A DNA stretch of 64,000 nt, taken from assembly GCF_014905415.1 (NCBI RefSeq), contig NZ_BNEO01000006.1, forward strand, positions 111,020 to 175,019, in the 5' to 3' direction. A model generated the notes under the pieces. It saw nothing but the letters and a program-made list of their open reading frames with translations, had not been told where the DNA came from and searched no databases. The stretch comes from Virgibacillus salexigens (GTDB lineage: Bacteria > Bacillota > Bacilli > Bacillales > Amphibacillaceae). Position 1 is the stretch's first letter, and each line of letters starts with the position of its first letter. The translations under genes and the position numbers were made by a program. Positions 1 to 10,189 of this stretch are shown here, one piece after another.

Positions 1-1134
1 TTTAGCAATCGATCCGAGAGACTTTTCAACGACATTAACAAGACCACCTTTTTTGTTTCCCGGGGAAGGATTTGCACTTCGATCTGCCATCCCCTTTTGT
101 AAATACGTATCATACCATTTCATTTCATCGATTAACGCTTGTCCAACCTCTTTATTAACAGCACGTGGAGTTAATAAATGGACAGCGTCCCTAACTTCCG
201 TCACTTCTGAAAACATTACGGTTGCACCAGCACGTACTAACAAATCTGCGGCGTATCCTACAGCAGGATTTGCCGTCACCCCAGAGAAAGCATCACTACC
301 TCCGCACTGCAACCCCACCACTAAATCGGAAACTGGACAGGTGACTCTCTCTCGTTGGTTTAACTTTTGTAAGCGCTGATCTGCCATCTTCATAATGGCG
401 TCTATCATCTTTGTAAATCCCTTTTGATCTTGCAAGGATAGAATGTTGAGCTGTTTGTCATCCGCTTGAATAAGCCGATCAGGCAATAGTTTTTCACATC
501 CTAATCCTACAACCATGACTTCGCCTCCAAAGTTTGGATGGGTTGACATATTTTGAAGTGTGCGTATTGGAATCTCAGATTCGGGTGCATTAATGGCAAC
601 TCCACAACCATAATTGTGGTTAAGTGCTACTACATCATGAACATTCGAATATTTAGGTAACAATTCTTGTTTAATTTTTGCTACTGCATAATCTAAAACA
701 CCAACCACACATTGAACACTTGTTGTAATTCCGAGGATATTTTTAATTCCAGCGCTTTCATTATTATTGCGATATCCTTCGAATGTATAGCCTTCTAAGG
801 GAGGTTGTTCTTCAAGTTTCCTTGTTGCGATTGGCAAATCATCTAGTTTAGGAGGAGACGGCAACCTAACCAAGGTTTCCTTTACCCAACTTCCTTTTTT
901 AATAGAGACTGCTGCATAGCCAATTATTTCTCCGTAACGAACAATCGCTTCATCTTTATCTAAATCGGTCAAAGCTACTTTGTGTCCTTCCGGTATAAAC
1001 TCTTGGATTCGAGATCCATTAAAGAGTGCAGCTCCTTCTTTTACCCCTCTTGGATTTACAATTGTCGCAACATTATCTTTATCATTCAACCTAATATAAA
1101 GCGTTGTTTCTTTTTTTAAATTATTTAATGACAT
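1..1134 (-). CDS. garD: Galactarate dehydratase, UxaA/GarD family (3' end beyond window)
   Basis: Dehydrates meso-galactarate to 5-dehydro-4-deoxy-glucarate, the product glucarate dehydratase also makes. The frame is open for 378 codons from an ATG at 1134 to the window edge; full-length members are about 500-520 aa, so roughly a quarter is missing. The N-terminal 100 residues look like the SAF-type substrate domain, followed by the altronate/galactarate dehydratase core with the 'LNHNYGCGV' and '[14 protein letters not shown]' segments expected to hold catalytic and metal-binding residues. It is the last visible gene of the hexarate operon, 89 bp after the malate/lactate-type dehydrogenase. 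An altronate dehydratase is the alternative, but the adjacent gudD and kdgD argue for galactarate. Confidence 0.9.
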   Translation of the reverse strand, partial: MSLNNLKKETTLYIRLNDKDNVATIVNPRGVKEGAALFNGSRIQEFIPEGHKVALTDLDKDEAIVRYGEIIGYAAVSIKKGSWVKETLVRLPSPPKLDDLPIATRKLEEQPPLEGYTFEGYRNNNESAGIKNILGITTSVQCVVGVLDYAVAKIKQELLPKYSNVHDVVALNHNYGCGVAINAPESEIPIRTLQNMSTHPNFGGEVMVVGLGCEKLLPDRLIQADDKQLNILSLQDQKGFTKMIDAIMKMADQRLQKLNQRERVTCPVSDLVVGLQCGGSDAFSGVTANPAVGYAADLLVRAGATVMFSEVTEVRDAVHLLTPRAVNKEVGQALIDEMKWYDTYLQKGMADRSANPSPGNKKGGLVNVVEKSLGSIAK

Positions 1135-1223
1135 GGCTAATTCACCCTTTCTAATTTAAAGCATTCCCTCTTTTATTTAGCAGGTACAATAATATACCTG
1201 TTCCATGTCTTAGTCTCATTTAA

Positions 1224-2294
1224 TCAGCGGATGGTGTCGTTCCGTTTTCCTTCATAATCTCGAATGTCCACCCCGCAATCAGCCCCTACTTTTTTGATAT
1301 CATCATAGACTTCCTTTGATAAGTCGATGCCATTTTTACGTTTTGTTTGCTCCATCTTATGCTCAATTTCACCTGGAATGAATATCTCATCGATTCCTTC
1401 AACTGCTGGCGATAATTTAATTTCATCAATCATTTGATTAATGCGTCGTTTAAATAATTTAGCTGGCATGAAGGTATTGATATCAATCAACTGAAAGAAA
1501 TGCCCGACATTTTGTGGTTTATCAAAGTCACCATAAATATTCTTGATATGGGGGCCAAACCCTGCACCGGTTAGCACCCCACTCATAATGTCAATCATCA
1601 TTGCAATCCCATATCCTTTCGGCCCACCGAATGGCAAAACAGTCCCTTTGAGAGCAGAATTAGAATCAGTGGTCGGCTGACCTTTATTATCAATCGCCCA
1701 CCCAGTTGGTATATCTGTTCCGTTCTGAGCAGCCATAATGATTTTCCCTCTTGCAACTACACTCGTTGCCATATCCAATATGATTGGTTCTTTCTTGCCT
1801 GTAGGAATTGCAAAGGTATATGGATTGGTCCCAAAGTACGGTCGGACCCCACCCCAAGGAGCCATTGTTGAAGGTGCATTTGACATTGCAAAAGTTATCA
1901 TATCTTCTTCAACACCTTGTTTTACAAAATACGCTCCAGCACCAAAATGGCTTGATCTAGTAACACCTATATGAACCCCACCGTTTTTCTTTGCTTTTTC
2001 AATGCCGATTTCGATTGTTTTTTGCCCAATTACTTGACCCATCCCATCGTCCCCATCAACCAAAAGAGTTGAATTATTATCTTGGATCACCTTGATATTT
2101 GGACGAGGATTCACCGCACCTTCTTTCAAACGCTTCACATAAATCGGAACTCTCGTGACTCCATGAGAGTCCACACCTCTCAAGTTAGCAGCAACCAGAC
2201 TATCTGCAACCGTATGACTATCTTTTGACGATAATCCGACTGTTTTAAAAATATTTTCCACATAGTGAATTAATTGGTCCTTATTAAAATTCAA
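1224..2294 (-). CDS. Malate/L-lactate dehydrogenase family (Ldh_2) oxidoreductase
   Basis: NAD(P)-dependent 2-hydroxyacid dehydrogenase of the Ldh_2 fold (malate, L-sulfolactate and ureidoglycolate dehydrogenases), unrelated to classical LDH. The 356-aa length is normal. The family segments 'RGVDSHGVTR' (about residues 39-48), 'SSHFGAGAYF' and 'PFGGPKGYGIAMMID' are intact. The start is TTG at 2294, chosen because GGAGGG lies 8 nt upstream and there is no better ATG. It sits between gudD and garD, so it presumably oxidises a hydroxyacid linked to hexarate breakdown, but the known glucarate/galactarate route needs no such step. Substrate not determined. Confidence 0.85.
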   Translation of the reverse strand: MNFNKDQLIHYVENIFKTVGLSSKDSHTVADSLVAANLRGVDSHGVTRVPIYVKRLKEGAVNPRPNIKVIQDNNSTLLVDGDDGMGQVIGQKTIEIGIEKAKKNGGVHIGVTRSSHFGAGAYFVKQGVEEDMITFAMSNAPSTMAPWGGVRPYFGTNPYTFAIPTGKKEPIILDMATSVVARGKIIMAAQNGTDIPTGWAIDNKGQPTTDSNSALKGTVLPFGGPKGYGIAMMIDIMSGVLTGAGFGPHIKNIYGDFDKPQNVGHFFQLIDINTFMPAKLFKRRINQMIDEIKLSPAVEGIDEIFIPGEIEHKMEQTKRKNGIDLSKEVYDDIKKVGADCGVDIRDYEGKRNDTIR

Positions 2295-2332
2295 AATGAA
2301 GCCCTCCGTATTTCATATTCAGTCATCTGACA

Positions 2333-3673
2333 TTATCTAACCATGCTAGGACGCTTTGGGTCATACTCCCAACTAGGAATGAGGTATTGCATTGCAACAG
2401 AATCATCTCTAGTATCCAACTTCATTTCATCATGAAGCCTATGTGCATTCTTTATTTGTTGCATATCTACCTCTACTCCAAGTCCTGGCTTGTTTGGAAC
2501 AGTCACATGGCCTCCTGAAATACGAAAAGGCTCCTTTGTAAGGCGTTGACCATCCTGCCAGATCCAATGTGTATCAATTGCTGTTATCTTACCCGGAGCT
2601 GCTGCTGCGACATGCGTAAACATTGCTAATGAAATATCAAAGTGGTTATTAGAATGAGAACCCCAGGTTAATCCCCAATCATTACAAATTTGGGCAATCC
2701 GTACCGATCCTTGCATCGTCCAAAAATGTGGATCGGCAAGCGGGATATCAATAGAATTTAACTGAATCGCATGTCCCATTTGCCGCCAATCAGTGGCAAT
2801 CATATTCGTTGCAGTCGGTAATCCTGTATACCGTTTAAATTCCGCCATTACCTCTCTTGCGGAATAACCGTTCTCCCCACCACACGGGTCTTCTGCATAA
2901 GCCAATATTCCATCTAGATCCCTGCATAAGTCAATTGCTTCCTTAAGCGACCACGCTCCATTGGGATCAAGCGTTATACGAGCATCAGGAAAACACTCGG
3001 CCAATGCACGAACTGCTTTCATCTCTTCTTTTCCATCTAATACACCACCTTTTAACTTAAAATCCTTGAATCCATATCGTTTTTCAGCAGCTGTAGCCAA
3101 ATTGACGATCGCCTCCGGTGTCAATGCTTCTTCATGACGGAGTCGTAGCCACTCTTCTTCTTCATCCCTTGCGCCGATATATGGCAGATCCGTTTTATTT
3201 CGATCTCCTATGTAAAATAAATAACCTAACATTTTTACTTTATCTCGTTGTTGGCCTTCTCCTAACAATGCAGCGACTGGTACGTTGAGATGCTTGCCTA
3301 GCAAATCAAGTAAAGCTGCCTCTAATGCCGTTACAGCGTGAATTGTAATACGTAAATCAAATGTTTGTTCCCCTCTGCCGTAGACGTCCCGCTCAGCAAA
3401 CGACTCTTTTACCTTCTTGAGCAAATTATTATAATTACCGATTGAGCTTCCAATAACCAACTTCTCTGTATCTTTTAATGTTTTACGAATCCCTTTACCT
3501 CCGGGAACTTCTCCAACCCCTACATTACCGGCGCTATCTTTCAGGATAACAATGTTCCTTGTAAAAAATGGACCATGTGCCCCGCTAAGATTTAACAGCA
3601 TACTATCATGCCCTGCAACAGGGATAACAGACATTTCCTCGATGGTAGGAGTCATCTGCATTACCGAATTCAT
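2333..3673 (-). CDS. gudD: Glucarate dehydratase
   Basis: Enolase-superfamily enzyme that dehydrates D-glucarate to 5-dehydro-4-deoxy-D-glucarate in the cytoplasm. The 446-aa length is close to the Bacillus enzyme. Visible catalytic elements are the KxK motif in 'FKLKGG', metal ligands in 'LDPNGAW' and 'YAEDPCGG', the Asn of 'ATNMIATDW', and the His of '[11 protein letters not shown]'. GGAGAGG precedes the ATG at 3673. It lies 52 bp after tctA and 38 bp before the Ldh_2 gene on the same strand. It converges with GarD on the substrate of KdgD. Confidence 0.95.
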   Translation of the reverse strand: MNSVMQMTPTIEEMSVIPVAGHDSMLLNLSGAHGPFFTRNIVILKDSAGNVGVGEVPGGKGIRKTLKDTEKLVIGSSIGNYNNLLKKVKESFAERDVYGRGEQTFDLRITIHAVTALEAALLDLLGKHLNVPVAALLGEGQQRDKVKMLGYLFYIGDRNKTDLPYIGARDEEEEWLRLRHEEALTPEAIVNLATAAEKRYGFKDFKLKGGVLDGKEEMKAVRALAECFPDARITLDPNGAWSLKEAIDLCRDLDGILAYAEDPCGGENGYSAREVMAEFKRYTGLPTATNMIATDWRQMGHAIQLNSIDIPLADPHFWTMQGSVRIAQICNDWGLTWGSHSNNHFDISLAMFTHVAAAAPGKITAIDTHWIWQDGQRLTKEPFRISGGHVTVPNKPGLGVEVDMQQIKNAHRLHDEMKLDTRDDSVAMQYLIPSWEYDPKRPSMVR

Positions 3674-3725
3674 TCAATCCTCTCCAATCTTTCCAAGTAA
3701 AATCAGTTTCCTTCATTTCTTTGCG

Positions 3726-5219
3726 TTAGATGGCAGTAGATTTTTTTGTTCTTCGGTTATCCACGATCGCATAGATGATCGAAACAGCAATTAAGAGCCA
3801 TAATCCCAATGCAATCGGGCCTTTCGTAAAAAAGATCGTTAAATCTCCTCCACTGCCTTTTAAACTATCAATAAAGTACTTTTCCAATTGACCTCCTAAA
3901 ATGAAACCAATCAAGAATGGTGCAACTTGTATTCCAATTTTCATAAACACATATCCTGCCAAACCGAATAGTAGCAGTGTCCAAACATCAAACATGACAC
4001 CATTGTTAATGGCATAAGAACCTACAACGCACATAACAATGATAATCGGATAAATGATATATTTCGGAATATAAATAATCTTTGCCATATATTTAATCGA
4101 GAAGAACATCAAGAAAAACATGATGATATTTGCCATGATAAGCGCATAGATAATGCCATCCCATAAATCAGGATTTGTCGGAATAAATAATGGACCTACT
4201 TGAATTCCCTGTAATAAAAATGCTCCGACCAAAACCGCGGTTGTACTGTCCCCAGGTATCCCTAACGATAACAAAGGGATCAATGCACCACCGATTAGAC
4301 CATTATTAGCTGATTCACTTGCGATTAATCCTTCTGGTTCACCTGTACCTAACTTTTCAGGATGCTTCGAAAAGTTTTTTGCTTGTGAGTAAGAGGAAAT
4401 TGAAGCAGCACTTCCACCAACCCCTGGCAGCATACCAATAAATGTACCGATGATCGAGGAACGAACCGTATTTATCAATTGACCATTAAAAACTTTAAAC
4501 GTGAAACGATTTTTCTTATCTTTTTTGAAGTCAAAATTCTGATGGGGCGAAGCTTTCATGCCTGTTTCAGATTCCTGAAGAATTTGGGCAATTGCAAATA
4601 ACCCGATCAATACTGGGAGAAGAGAAAAACCATAAACCAATTCTTCTTCAAATCCAGGGGGAATAAGTCTCATTTGATTGTTATCAGCAAACATCCCAAT
4701 CAAACTCAAATACACACCGATGAATCCACTAAATATTCCTCCTAACAAGCTTCCTTTTGAAATCGATGCGATGACGGTCAGCGCAAAAACGATAATCAGG
4801 AATTTTTCAACGGATGAAAATTTTATTGCAACAGAAGCGAGCACTGGAGCAAAGAAATATAAAATGATCAAACTGAAAAAACCACCAATAATCGATGCCG
4901 TTATCCCCACTTTCAATGCTTTTTCCCCTTCGCCTTTCTGAGTCATTGGATAACCATCAAACGTTGTAGTGAGAGATGAAGGCGTACCAGGAATGTTTAA
5001 TAAGATCGCCGGGACTAGGCCGCCGCTTATCCCACCTACATACAAACCAATTAATAAAGCAATCGAGTCAACCAGGTCCAATGTATATGTGATTGGCAGG
5101 AAAAGGGCAATCGCCATGGTTGCGGTCATTCCCGGAATTGATCCAAAAATAATTCCCATGAAAACACCTAGAAAACAGAGCAAAACTGATAGTGGGCTGA
5201 TTATTTCAAACATATCCAT
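3726..5219 (-). CDS. tctA: Tripartite tricarboxylate transporter, large permease TctA
   Basis: Large membrane subunit (about 12 helices, 497 aa) of a TTT-family, ion-gradient-driven solute importer. The hallmark segments are present: 'PAILLNIPGTPSSLTTTFDG' in the first repeat, and 'GMLPGVGGSAASISSYSQAK' with 'LSLGIPGDSTTAVLVGAF' in the second. AAGGAGGG precedes the ATG at 5219. It follows tctB by 15 bp and tctC lies upstream, giving a C-B-A order. Because the transporter is embedded among hexarate catabolic genes, the likely substrate is glucarate or galactarate; that is inference from position. TTT members are also known for citrate, tartrate and other carboxylates. Confidence 0.93.
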   Translation of the reverse strand: MDMFEIISPLSVLLCFLGVFMGIIFGSIPGMTATMAIALFLPITYTLDLVDSIALLIGLYVGGISGGLVPAILLNIPGTPSSLTTTFDGYPMTQKGEGEKALKVGITASIIGGFFSLIILYFFAPVLASVAIKFSSVEKFLIIVFALTVIASISKGSLLGGIFSGFIGVYLSLIGMFADNNQMRLIPPGFEEELVYGFSLLPVLIGLFAIAQILQESETGMKASPHQNFDFKKDKKNRFTFKVFNGQLINTVRSSIIGTFIGMLPGVGGSAASISSYSQAKNFSKHPEKLGTGEPEGLIASESANNGLIGGALIPLLSLGIPGDSTTAVLVGAFLLQGIQVGPLFIPTNPDLWDGIIYALIMANIIMFFLMFFSIKYMAKIIYIPKYIIYPIIIVMCVVGSYAINNGVMFDVWTLLLFGLAGYVFMKIGIQVAPFLIGFILGGQLEKYFIDSLKGSGGDLTIFFTKGPIALGLWLLIAVSIIYAIVDNRRTKKSTAI

Positions 5220-5234
5220 TGGATACCACCCTCC

Positions 5235-5639
5235 TTATGGTAAAGTAATATCGAACAGCTGGCCGAACAAATACCAGATGATCAATGATGTAGAAAGTGA
5301 GTTAGTTAATGAGACAAAGATCGATTTCTTTTTGATATCACCAATGAATAGTAAACTAATCAAAAACATAAAAAGGATGGTCGCAAGCAAAAATCCAATT
5401 GATTCAAGGACAAACGCATACGCTATTATTAACACGAGGGTTCCAAAGAATTTCAGTTTGTCATAGTTGTCGACGAAAAATTGAAAATGAAACTCCCTCA
5501 ACCTTCTTTCTTTTATTCTTCTGATGACATTGAGAAACAACATCAACACCGCTAAAAAAATCAAAATCGTCAGCATAATGTTCGGAAAGATAGTATGGTA
5601 TTCACTAAATTTCAATTCAACCGTAAGCAGACCTTTCAA
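5235..5639 (-). CDS. tctB: Tripartite tricarboxylate transporter, small permease TctB
   Basis: Small four-helix membrane subunit of the TTT transporter. Hydrophobic stretches occur at 'IMLTILIFLAVLMLFLNVI', 'FFGTLVLIIAYAFVLES', 'FLLATILFMFLISLLFI' and near the C-terminus. I place the start at TTG 5639 because GAGGTG lies 6 nt upstream; an ATG at 5663 would add eight residues but has no ribosome site. The length of 134 aa suits TctB, a family with poor sequence conservation, so the call rests on topology and on lying between tctC and tctA. Confidence 0.85.
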   Translation of the reverse strand: MKGLLTVELKFSEYHTIFPNIMLTILIFLAVLMLFLNVIRRIKERRLREFHFQFFVDNYDKLKFFGTLVLIIAYAFVLESIGFLLATILFMFLISLLFIGDIKKKSIFVSLTNSLSTSLIIWYLFGQLFDITLP

Positions 5640-5689
5640 TGGTTTCACCTCTTCTATAAGCATCTGTTTATTCAGACGGACTATTTCAA

Positions 5690-6733
5690 TTAATTGGTAA
5701 TATTGTCCAAGCTTGGCGCCTTTTTGATAATTTTTTGGAAGGTCTCCCTCTTTTCCAGTAAATATTCCTCAGCTTTATCAGCTGGGATGTACTTGGTTTT
5801 ATATGAGTTTTTAGCTAAGTCTTCCGCATATTCTGGGTTTTCTTGTATTTTGGCTACAGCATTGTTTAACTTTGAAGCAAAGTCTTGATCAACATCTTTT
5901 GGCATAAGGAAGAAAAATTCCTTATCAAATACGAACTCTTTGCCATCAACTTTAATCCCTTGTTCCGCAAAAGTAGGAATTTCATAGCCTTCTACCCGTT
6001 CACCAGCTGTAATACCAAGAAACTTCATTTTAATTTCATCATCTACTCCATCTTTGACATATTCGCTGTTGCCGCCTATGGAACCGTTAATGATATCTGC
6101 ATTCCCATCCCATAGTGCCTGGTTCTTATCTTCTTGAGAGCCTGTCACATAAGCTTTTATACGATCAGAAACTTTCGTTCCGTATTTTTCTTTCACCCAA
6201 AGATAATAACCGTTGAACGTGATCTCTGAGACTCCACCTGATTCAATTGCTACAGTGATCGTTTCGTCGGGGTTCTGTTTTAGCCACTCTGCGGATTCTG
6301 CCATTGTGTCATATGGTGCACCTCCTTTTGCAAGGAAGGCATTACCTGGGTTGACAGATACAATTGGCCCAATTGTCCAATTTTCCAACTTGTTATTTTC
6401 TTGAATACTTCCATATTCAACCCCTAAATACGACATGTCATGAAAAAACATGATTGTACTTCCATCATTCCTTGCTTTTCCTAACTCCTGAAAAGCCCTG
6501 ACGGCGCCTACTGCATCCACTTTAATATTGGTCTTTAAATTATCTTCCAAATAACGACTAATCGTATCGGCATTTTGATATGTATCCCCACCAGTTGACG
6601 TTGAACCGATCACTAGTCTAATCCTTGAAACATCGACTTCTCCCTCATCGTTTGAACCAGAAGCCTTATCGCCGCAAGCAGTTAAACTGAGCATGAGTAT
6701 AACGATCAAAAAAATTATTAAAGAATTCTTCAT
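5690..6733 (-). CDS. tctC: Tripartite tricarboxylate transporter substrate-binding lipoprotein TctC
   Basis: Extracellular solute receptor of the TTT system, tethered as a lipoprotein. It starts 'MKNSLIIFLIVILMLSLTAC', a type II signal peptide with lipobox LTAC. An in-frame ATG at 6868 would put 45 unlikely residues before the signal peptide, so I use ATG 6733, which has GGGAGA upstream. The mature protein (about 330 aa) has the two-lobed TctC/Bug layout with an early 'RIRLVIGSTSTGGDTYQNAD' segment and 'DIINGSIGGNSEYVKDG' near mid-protein. It precedes tctB by 50 bp. Bug-type receptors bind organic di- and tri-acids, which fits a hexarate ligand. Confidence 0.9.
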   Translation of the reverse strand: MKNSLIIFLIVILMLSLTACGDKASGSNDEGEVDVSRIRLVIGSTSTGGDTYQNADTISRYLEDNLKTNIKVDAVGAVRAFQELGKARNDGSTIMFFHDMSYLGVEYGSIQENNKLENWTIGPIVSVNPGNAFLAKGGAPYDTMAESAEWLKQNPDETITVAIESGGVSEITFNGYYLWVKEKYGTKVSDRIKAYVTGSQEDKNQALWDGNADIINGSIGGNSEYVKDGVDDEIKMKFLGITAGERVEGYEIPTFAEQGIKVDGKEFVFDKEFFFLMPKDVDQDFASKLNNAVAKIQENPEYAEDLAKNSYKTKYIPADKAEEYLLEKRETFQKIIKKAPSLDNITN

Positions 6734-6879
6734 CTTATTCTCTCCCATCCGAATTTGTAATCGCATACATATAACTCCAATACTTTTCATTATCCTTTTA
6801 AAAACATATATAATATAAAAAATAAATGTGAATAGAAATATGTCTGCCGCCAGAAGTTCCAGCGGCAACCATTCTTTTC

Positions 6880-8343
6880 TTATTTCGTTAAAACTGTTTT
6901 GATCGAGGTGAAGAATTCTATTGCTGCTTGTCCCTGTTCACGAGAATGAGAACTTGAATTTTTCATTCCACCGAATGGAGCCTGTAATTCAACACCTGCG
7001 CTCTCTGCGTTGATTCGAACAAGTCCCGCGTCGATATCTTCTATGAATGTTAGCATCTTCTGTATATTAGACGTGAAGATAGAGGCGCTTAAACCGAACT
7101 CTACATCATTTGCTATATTCAATGCTTCCTCCATTGTGTTCACTTTCATGAGTGTAATCACAGGACCGAATATCTCTTCCTGTGCTATTGTCATCGATGT
7201 AGTGACATTCTCAAAAATCGTTGGTTGGATGAAATGGCCTTTTTCAAAGCTACCTGCTGTCAGCCTTTCTCCACCAATAACAAGGGAGGCACCCTCTTTT
7301 CTCCCTTTTTGAATATAGGAAAGAACTGTATTCAACTGACGCTCATTGACAGCTGGTCCCATCCAGACCCCTTCCTGTAGACCATCTCCTACTATAATCT
7401 CATTGGTTTTCGCGACCAGCTTTTCTTTAAACCGGTCATACACATTCTCCAATACAATTACTCGGCTTGTAGCAGTACACTTTTGTCCTGTAGACCGAAA
7501 AGCCCCACTGATCGTTGCTTCGACAGCTTGATCAAGATCAGCATCTGCATCTACGATGACTGGGTTTTTCCCGCCCATTTCCAGCTGATATTTCGCACCT
7601 CTTGCTAATGCTGTTTGACCAATTTGCTTCCCTACCGTATTAGAACCAGTAAAAGTGATACCGTTAACATCAGAGTGATTAGCTATTCCTTTGCCAATAA
7701 CATTGCCAGGGCCAGTTACCATGTTCACGACGCCCGACGGAAAACCAGCCAATTCAAAACATTCAAAAACCTTAGCGCATGTTACTGCCGCTTCAGTTGC
7801 TGGTTTCAGGACAATAGAATTACCATAGATTAAAGCAGGTGCCGCTTTCCAAATTGGAATCGCAACAGGAAAATTCCATGGAGTAATAATTCCAACAACA
7901 CCAAGAGGAGCTCGTGTTGTAAACATCAACGCTTCTTTGTCGGTTGAAGGGATGACATCTCCTACTTTCCGTAAACCTTCTCCAGCATAATAACGAAGAA
8001 TTGCTACTCCACGTGCTGTTTCACCTTTTGCTTCTGGTAAAGTTTTACCCATTTCCCTTGTCATAGATTCTGCAACTTCATCTATCCTACTTTCAAGAAT
8101 GTCAGCTGCTTTGTATAGATACTTCCCTCTTACATCTCCAGAAAGTTTCTTCCATTCCTTCTGTGAATTCTTTGCAGCAGCCACTGCTTTGTCTAAATCT
8201 TCGTTACTCGACTTCGGTACATATCCAACAACTTCTTCTGTATTTGCCGGATTTCTGTTTTCAGTCCATTCATTTTTACTTGATTCAATCCATTCGCCAT
8301 TAACATAGTTTAAATAACGCTTGTTTTGCGTATTAATAGTCAT
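6880..8343 (-). CDS. 2,5-dioxovalerate (alpha-ketoglutarate semialdehyde) dehydrogenase
   Basis: NAD(P)-dependent aldehyde dehydrogenase (487 aa, full length) that should oxidise the semialdehyde released by KdgD to 2-oxoglutarate, the last step into the TCA cycle. ALDH features are clear: '[20 protein letters not shown]', '[11 protein letters not shown]' cofactor loop, 'LEMGGKNP' with the general-base Glu, and '[13 protein letters not shown]' with the nucleophilic Cys. CAGGAGG precedes the ATG at 8343. The function is assigned by its place 58 bp after kdgD, matching the ycbC-ycbD order of Bacillus subtilis. The 146 bp that follow, before tctC, contain a 6-bp GC-rich hairpin at 6845-6867. Confidence 0.92.
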   Translation of the reverse strand: MTINTQNKRYLNYVNGEWIESSKNEWTENRNPANTEEVVGYVPKSSNEDLDKAVAAAKNSQKEWKKLSGDVRGKYLYKAADILESRIDEVAESMTREMGKTLPEAKGETARGVAILRYYAGEGLRKVGDVIPSTDKEALMFTTRAPLGVVGIITPWNFPVAIPIWKAAPALIYGNSIVLKPATEAAVTCAKVFECFELAGFPSGVVNMVTGPGNVIGKGIANHSDVNGITFTGSNTVGKQIGQTALARGAKYQLEMGGKNPVIVDADADLDQAVEATISGAFRSTGQKCTATSRVIVLENVYDRFKEKLVAKTNEIIVGDGLQEGVWMGPAVNERQLNTVLSYIQKGRKEGASLVIGGERLTAGSFEKGHFIQPTIFENVTTSMTIAQEEIFGPVITLMKVNTMEEALNIANDVEFGLSASIFTSNIQKMLTFIEDIDAGLVRINAESAGVELQAPFGGMKNSSSHSREQGQAAIEFFTSIKTVLTK

Positions 8344-8401
8344 AGTTCGCCTCCTGTTAAAATAGAATTTATTTTATTGGATTTACCATAAAATAGCTTT
8401 G

Positions 8402-9343
8402 TTAAGGGTGCGTCAACTTATTAGCAACAGGATACATTTCAAATGCCTTGGTTAATACTTTTTCAAGTTGTTGGTAATGTTCTTTTTCTACCGGTACAAT
8501 CGGTGGTCTTACAGTGTTAGCAATAGGCAATCCGATAATTTCCATCCCTGCTTTTATCAAAGAAACAGCATAGCCTTTTCTCTGTTTTCTAATGTGGTTG
8601 ATTGGTAGAATTATATTTTCATATAATGCTTGTACTTCCTCCTTACGATCATTCAATAGTGCTTCGTAGAATCCCCTTGAGATATGTGGAATATAATTTG
8701 AAATTGCGGAGGAATACGAATGGAATCCTAAAGGTATATAGGCTGGCATTGTTACTTCCGCCATCGGCATGCCATTCAACCACCCTAGACGGTTTCTAAT
8801 CGTCTGGGTAAGTTCAATATTAAGATCCATATTACCGATGCCATCTTTCAGTCCTACAACTTGAGGAAATTCTATTAACTTTCTTAATGTATTAAGATCG
8901 AGAATCGCATTTGCCCGTTGATACACGATCGCGTTCAGATCCGTGCTCAATATAATTGATTTATAATATTCATAAAGTCCTTCCTGCTCTCCTGCAATTA
9001 AATAAGGAGGAAGCATTAAGTATCCATCAGCTCCATACTTAACAGAAATCTGAGCTTTTTCCAGCGCCTCAGATAAAACACCGCCGACGCCAGTGTAGAC
9101 CGGTACTTTCTTCCCCGCAACAGAGGTAGCTAATTCTACCATTCTTTCATACTCTTTCAGGCTTATAGCATTAAACTCACCCGATCCACAAGCAATAAAA
9201 ATGGCTTCCAAATGATTCTCCAATAAGAACTCGATATTGCGACTTAACGCTTTTTCATCAATGTTTCCGCTTTCATTAAATGGGGTAATCGGAAATCCTA
9301 AAATGCCTGTCGGTGCCTTTCTTTCAATTGTCATCCTTTTCAT
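8402..9343 (-). CDS. kdgD: 5-dehydro-4-deoxyglucarate dehydratase
   Basis: DHDPS/NAL-superfamily decarboxylating dehydratase turning 5-dehydro-4-deoxy-D-glucarate into 2,5-dioxopentanoate, CO2 and water. The 313-aa TIM-barrel protein shows 'GILGFPITPFNESGNID' at the N-terminus, 'PVYTGVGG', the Tyr region 'AIVYQRANAIL' and the Schiff-base Lys in 'VGLKDGIGNMDLN'. GAAAGG sits just before ATG 9343; a second ATG three codons on is possible. Only 5 bp separate it from the upstream GntR regulator, so the two are co-transcribed. Confidence 0.93.
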   Translation of the reverse strand: MKRMTIERKAPTGILGFPITPFNESGNIDEKALSRNIEFLLENHLEAIFIACGSGEFNAISLKEYERMVELATSVAGKKVPVYTGVGGVLSEALEKAQISVKYGADGYLMLPPYLIAGEQEGLYEYYKSIILSTDLNAIVYQRANAILDLNTLRKLIEFPQVVGLKDGIGNMDLNIELTQTIRNRLGWLNGMPMAEVTMPAYIPLGFHSYSSAISNYIPHISRGFYEALLNDRKEEVQALYENIILPINHIRKQRKGYAVSLIKAGMEIIGLPIANTVRPPIVPVEKEHYQQLEKVLTKAFEMYPVANKLTHP

Positions 9344-9348
9344 CCTTT

Positions 9349-10080
9349 CTATTTTTTATCAAGATCCGAAGAGAGCCTCGCTTCATGCCGAGCTAAGATT
9401 CTCTTTCTTGCATGATCCAAATGCCGGTACATACATATGTAAGATTCAATTGGATCTCGTTTTTCCAAGGCAGCATAAATTTCTTTGTGTTGTTCGATCG
9501 TGTATGCCTTATCTCTATCCTCTGGAGGAATAGTCTCTTGTGTCTGATCAATCATGTTTAAAAGCGGGTCAATTATCCCTTCAATAATCGGATTGGTTGC
9601 ACTGTAAGCTATAATTCGGTGGAACTCTTTATCTAGTTCAATCGTGCTTCCTTCCTGTGCTTCCATCTTCTCCATGTTTTCTTTCATCCTTCTCAAGTCA
9701 TCATCAGTAATCTTTTCGGCTGCAAGTGTGACAAGCCCCAGTTCCTGTACTATCCGTGTCTCAATAAAAGCTTTGATATCTCCTACTGATAACGACAGCA
9801 TAATTTTAAAAGGCTTGCTTCCAATTTTATTCGTAAAGTACGTTCCTTCTCTCGTCTTCCTGCGGACAATTCCAATAGTCTCTAGCGAACTGATCGCTTC
9901 CCGCAAAACAGGGCGGCTGACCATGAACATGTCGAGCAACTCCATTTCTGAAGGGAGCTTGTCCCCTGGTTTTAATTGACCACTCAATAATAATTCGATG
10001 ATCTGGTCAATTACCTGGCTTGATAGCGTTTCTCTTTTTACAGATTTTATCTTTAATTGATCCTTTGTTTGGCTCATCAT
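9349..10080 (-). CDS. GntR-family (FadR/FCD) regulator of the hexarate operon
   Basis: Likely represses the operon until a hexarate or pathway intermediate binds. Residues about 14-80 form the winged helix with 'LKPGDKLPSEMELLDMFMVS'. Residues 95-235 form an all-helical FCD domain with candidate metal/ligand residues in 'LDKEFHRII', 'EQHKEIYAAL' and 'YRHLDHARKRI'. It is the first gene of the transcript and lies behind a consensus promoter with two TTGTC-type inverted repeats, so it is probably autoregulated. B. subtilis ycbG has the same position logic. The start is one of two adjacent ATGs, with AGGGAA just upstream. Confidence 0.9.
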   Translation of the reverse strand: MMSQTKDQLKIKSVKRETLSSQVIDQIIELLLSGQLKPGDKLPSEMELLDMFMVSRPVLREAISSLETIGIVRRKTREGTYFTNKIGSKPFKIMLSLSVGDIKAFIETRIVQELGLVTLAAEKITDDDLRRMKENMEKMEAQEGSTIELDKEFHRIIAYSATNPIIEGIIDPLLNMIDQTQETIPPEDRDKAYTIEQHKEIYAALEKRDPIESYICMYRHLDHARKRILARHEARLSSDLDKK

Positions 10081-10146
10081 TTCCCTACTTTCTCTTTTCT
10101 GTTTAATGATCGGTTCACCATTTTAAATATCTTGTTGTTTCGTCTA

Positions 10147-10175
10147 ATTGTAAGACAAATAAAATATTCTGTCAA
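10147..10175 (-). promoter_or_regulatory. SigA-type promoter of the hexarate operon
   Basis: On the minus strand TTGACA (10175-10170) is separated by exactly 17 bp from TACAAT (10152-10147), close to the housekeeping consensus, and points at the GntR gene starting at 10080. The -10 box lies inside TTGTCTTACAA (10158-10148), a relative of the larger operator just upstream, so repressor binding there would block polymerase. Confidence 0.8.
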
Positions 10176-10189
10176 TTAAAATATTCAAA

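Noticed and set aside
6845..6867. Hairpin between the aldehyde dehydrogenase and tctC genes as a terminator
   Set aside because: The stem is only 6 bp, there is no T-run after it, and the operon clearly continues; it may at most affect mRNA processing.
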